This document shows, one piece after another, positions 62,306 to 64,000 of a stretch of 64,000 nucleotides of DNA (positions within the stretch are counted from its first letter, which is position 1; each line of letters begins with the position of its first letter). The stretch comes from Syntrophosphaera sp035450685. Its GTDB lineage: Bacteria; Cloacimonadota; Cloacimonadia; Cloacimonadales; Cloacimonadaceae. The position numbers were made by a program, and so were the translations under genes. The notes under the pieces are model-generated. The model saw nothing but the letters and a program-made list of their open reading frames with translations, was not told the origin of the DNA and did not search any database. The stretch lies in NCBI GenBank assembly GCA_035450685.1, contig DAOTNF010000009.1:1-64000 (forward strand), given 5' to 3'.

Positions 62306-62929
62306 CTACTTCGCAGGCGGTTCGGTGACGGTGATCTGGCGGGCGGCTATTTCACTGGGATTGAAGTTATTCTTATAAGCCCGCGCCTTGATGGTATAAA
62401 CGCCGGGGGTGGGGATATGGAAAATTCCGGTGTATTGGGTGGATTCGGAGTTCGGTTCGCTGCCGTCGAGGGTATAGCGGATGATGGCTCCGGGGGTTCC
62501 GCAGGTGATGGCGATGTTGTCCAGAGTGGTGATGGTCTCGCTCATGCCGGGAGTATAGATGTTTGGCGTGGCGACGGTTACAAAGTATTCAATATCATAT
62601 TGCAGGGTTGCCACTTCACTGGGGGTCATGCCCTGTTTGAAGGCTTTGGCTTTGAGGGTGACCTGCTGCGCGGTGAGCGGCGCTTCTCCGATGGTGAGCA
62701 TTCCGCTGTAGCGGGTGGAGTTTTCGGTGGGGATGCTGCCATCCAGGGTGTAGCGTATGGTGGCGCCTTCCGTCTCGCAGACAATGGTGATGTGCTGGCC
62801 AGGGTTAAAGACCTCCGGGGCGTTGATCTTGGGAATGATCACCTGGAGCGGCTCTATGATCCTTTCCGAACAGGACGTCGCCAGCAAGGCAAACAACAGC
62901 AGAACGCTGAATATAATCAGTCTTTGCAT
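62306..62929 (-). CDS. Lipoprotein with two chitobiase-type repeats
   Basis: A 207-residue lipoprotein (MQRLIIFSVLLLFALLATSC, lipobox ATSC, C20). Two similar domains follow, each with ITIVCETEGATIRYTLDGS / ITCGTPGAIIRYTLDGSEP, then TRYSG / TQYTG and TLKAKAFKQGMTPSEVATLQY / TIKARAYKNNFNPSEIAARQI. This is the CHB_HEX_C_1 (chitobiase/beta-hexosaminidase C-terminal) repeat, an Ig-like fold found on many cell-surface proteins. The frame opens at 62986, but the ATG at 62929 with GAGG at 6 bases is the start. Function probably structural or binding. Confidence 0.87.
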   Translation of the reverse strand: MQRLIIFSVLLLFALLATSCSERIIEPLQVIIPKINAPEVFNPGQHITIVCETEGATIRYTLDGSIPTENSTRYSGMLTIGEAPLTAQQVTLKAKAFKQGMTPSEVATLQYDIEYFVTVATPNIYTPGMSETITTLDNIAITCGTPGAIIRYTLDGSEPNSESTQYTGIFHIPTPGVYTIKARAYKNNFNPSEIAARQITVTEPPAK

Positions 62930-63037
62930 TTCACACCTCATTTTGAGTTGGTGAGTGAATGATGGGGACGGTGCTAATCTTGTCAAGAACTTTCCTGATC
63001 CGGAAAAGGCGGAGCGCCGGAAATACTGGTTATCATG

Positions 63038-63076
63038 CTAAAAGCTAAGGCGGGACGAACCTGGCCATCCCGCCTT
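63038..63076 (-). terminator. Probable terminator after the sorting-domain protein
   Basis: 9-bp stem AAGGCGGGA/TCCCGCCTT with a 12-base loop, followed on the minus strand by AGCTTTTAGC, a weak T-tract, 26 bases after the stop. Confidence 0.6.
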
Positions 63077-63101
63077 GAGCTCACTTGGTTTTGTTGTGCT
63101 T

Positions 63102-64000
63102 TTACTTGAGGAGCAACATCTTGCGGGTCTGGGAACGATCTCCCTGGCTCAAGCGGGCAAAATATACACCCGAGGCGCAAGGCCTGCCCCGGTCATCCCG
63201 TCCGTCCCAGACTCTCACCTGGCGTCCGGAGGGCAGTTCCTGATCCAGCAGGACGCGCACCTTCTGGCCTTTGGCGTTGTAGATGGCCAGTTTGGCATAG
63301 CCCGCGTCACGCAGTTCAAAGGAGATGCTGGTCTCGGGGTTGAAGGGGTTGGGCCAGCTTTTCAGGGTCAGGGGCGGAGGCAGGGTTTCATCTTCCACGG
63401 CGGTGGGATGGTTGAGGCTGGCCAGCATGGTCTCGCTTTCCAGATAGACTTCATCGGGCCCGGGGTTGTAGATGGAGGCCACCTTGATCTGATACCAGAT
63501 ATCGGGATCCAGGCCACCCAGGTTATGGCCACGCGTGGTGCCGGGCAGGCTGATGCTTGTCCAGGTGGAGGCGGGGTCATCGTAAACCTTATACTTCACT
63601 TCAAAGTGGTCCGGATCGGTGTAGCTGTGCCAGATGAGGCCGAAACTGTCCGGATTGTAAATCAGGGGCATCAGATAGGGGATGCAGGTGAGGCCGGCGG
63701 TGTCCCCGATCTGCATTCCGCCATTGATGAAGCTTTCGATGGCCAGGGATTGCTGTTTGAGGTCTTCCAGGCTGCTGCCAATGAAATAGACGCTGTAGTA
63801 GCTGAGGCTTGCTCCGGGAGCGAGATGCAACGGCTGTCCAGACCCCGTTCCGGACTGATTCCCGTAAACCACATTCAAAAAGCGGGTATCTTTTGGGTCA
63901 GGCTGTTCATAATGATACACGTCAGGCGCTTCCGGCCGGAGAGATTCAAACTTGCTGGGGTTCGGATTCCTGCCGGTGGCAAGATAGTATTTTTCGTTGG
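63102..64000 (-). CDS. Secreted protein C-terminal part with type IX sorting domain (partial)
   Basis: The reading frame is open to the window edge at 64000, so the start is missing; at least 299 residues are seen. The visible part has a segment with HSYTDPDHFEVKYKVYDDP (fibronectin III-like) and ends in a sorting domain (NPFNPETSISFELRDA ... GVYFARLSQGDRSQTRKMLLLK). Nothing identifies the N-terminal function, but ...LAPGASLSYYSVYFIGS fits a beta sandwich. Probable cell-surface or secreted protein, with a terminator-like hairpin downstream. Confidence 0.82.
   Translation of the reverse strand, partial: NEKYYLATGRNPNPSKFESLRPEAPDVYHYEQPDPKDTRFLNVVYGNQSGTGSGQPLHLAPGASLSYYSVYFIGSSLEDLKQQSLAIESFINGGMQIGDTAGLTCIPYLMPLIYNPDSFGLIWHSYTDPDHFEVKYKVYDDPASTWTSISLPGTTRGHNLGGLDPDIWYQIKVASIYNPGPDEVYLESETMLASLNHPTAVEDETLPPPLTLKSWPNPFNPETSISFELRDAGYAKLAIYNAKGQKVRVLLDQELPSGRQVRVWDGRDDRGRPCASGVYFARLSQGDRSQTRKMLLLK

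Overview
All calls here are made by reading the sequence and the supplied translations; no database search was run. The window looks like one contiguous chromosomal piece from a Gram-negative, anaerobic member of the Fibrobacterota-Chlorobiota-Bacteroidota superphylum, most plausibly a Cloacimonadota-type organism of rather high GC. The evidence is: several exported proteins ending in the FlgD-like NPFNP...GVYxxxL...TRKMxxxK domain used by type IX secretion; a TonB receptor and Omp85-family protein (outer membrane); and a sodium-pumping methylmalonyl-CoA decarboxylase, as expected in syntrophic propionate or amino-acid metabolism. The taxon is an inference.

Layout. 0.3-5.2 kb (minus strand): a RodZ-like membrane HTH protein, dapF, dapB and an M20 peptidase form one tight run, preceded by a methyltransferase and a DUF3473-type polysaccharide deacetylase. 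5.8-8.8 kb (minus): an exported hypothetical protein, then an unusual iron-sulfur operon (Rrf2 regulator, divergent cysteine desulfurase, IscU with an extra C-terminal domain). 8.9-13.6 kb: an ABC ATPase overlapping a TonB-dependent receptor, then two small outer-membrane beta-barrel proteins. 13.8-18.9 kb (plus): a Nif3/DUF34 protein and the translation cluster rplM-rpsI-rpsB-tsf-pyrH-frr ending in a strong terminator. 19-38 kb: a very large exported protein, a MATE transporter, a nucleotide-sugar dehydrogenase, a small lipoprotein, an Omp85-like protein with lepA, a Fic protein, a secreted M16 protease, a lipoprotein, and a pyrimidine phosphorylase with an orphan PhnE-like permease. 38.5-41.3 kb: valS and tRNA-Ala(CGC). 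41.6-45.9 kb (minus): the decarboxylase operon mmdA, oadG-like, double-biotinyl carrier, oadB. 46.2-52.9 kb (plus): a secreted M1 peptidase and two paralogous seven-repeat beta-propeller proteins. 53.3-62 kb: a small unknown gene, then an HTH gene translationally overlapping a five-subunit membrane complex related to group 4 hydrogenases. 62.3-64 kb (minus): a chitobiase-repeat lipoprotein and the end of another type IX cargo.

The most interesting system is at 54.5-61.95 kb. It has two antiporter-like subunits, NuoH-like and HyfE-like subunits, a fused NuoC-NuoD subunit and a fused NuoI-NuoB subunit. The large subunit lacks the cysteines that hold the Ni-Fe site, so this is an Ehr-type (energy-converting hydrogenase-related) complex of unknown redox partner rather than a hydrogenase. 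Here it has its own HTH gene, joined by a stop/start overlap.

Intergenic space is filled with a mosaic of recurrent non-coding elements: a 39-bp near-perfect palindrome; a GGATCCCGGGTCAAGC...GCCCGGGATGACAC hairpin; tandem TTTCCACC; a TTCACGCAGAT...CGCGGAT unit; a GTTTGGAGT...ACTCCAAAC hairpin with compensatory changes; and a compact module of four consecutive hairpins present twice. These elements stay out of coding sequence.
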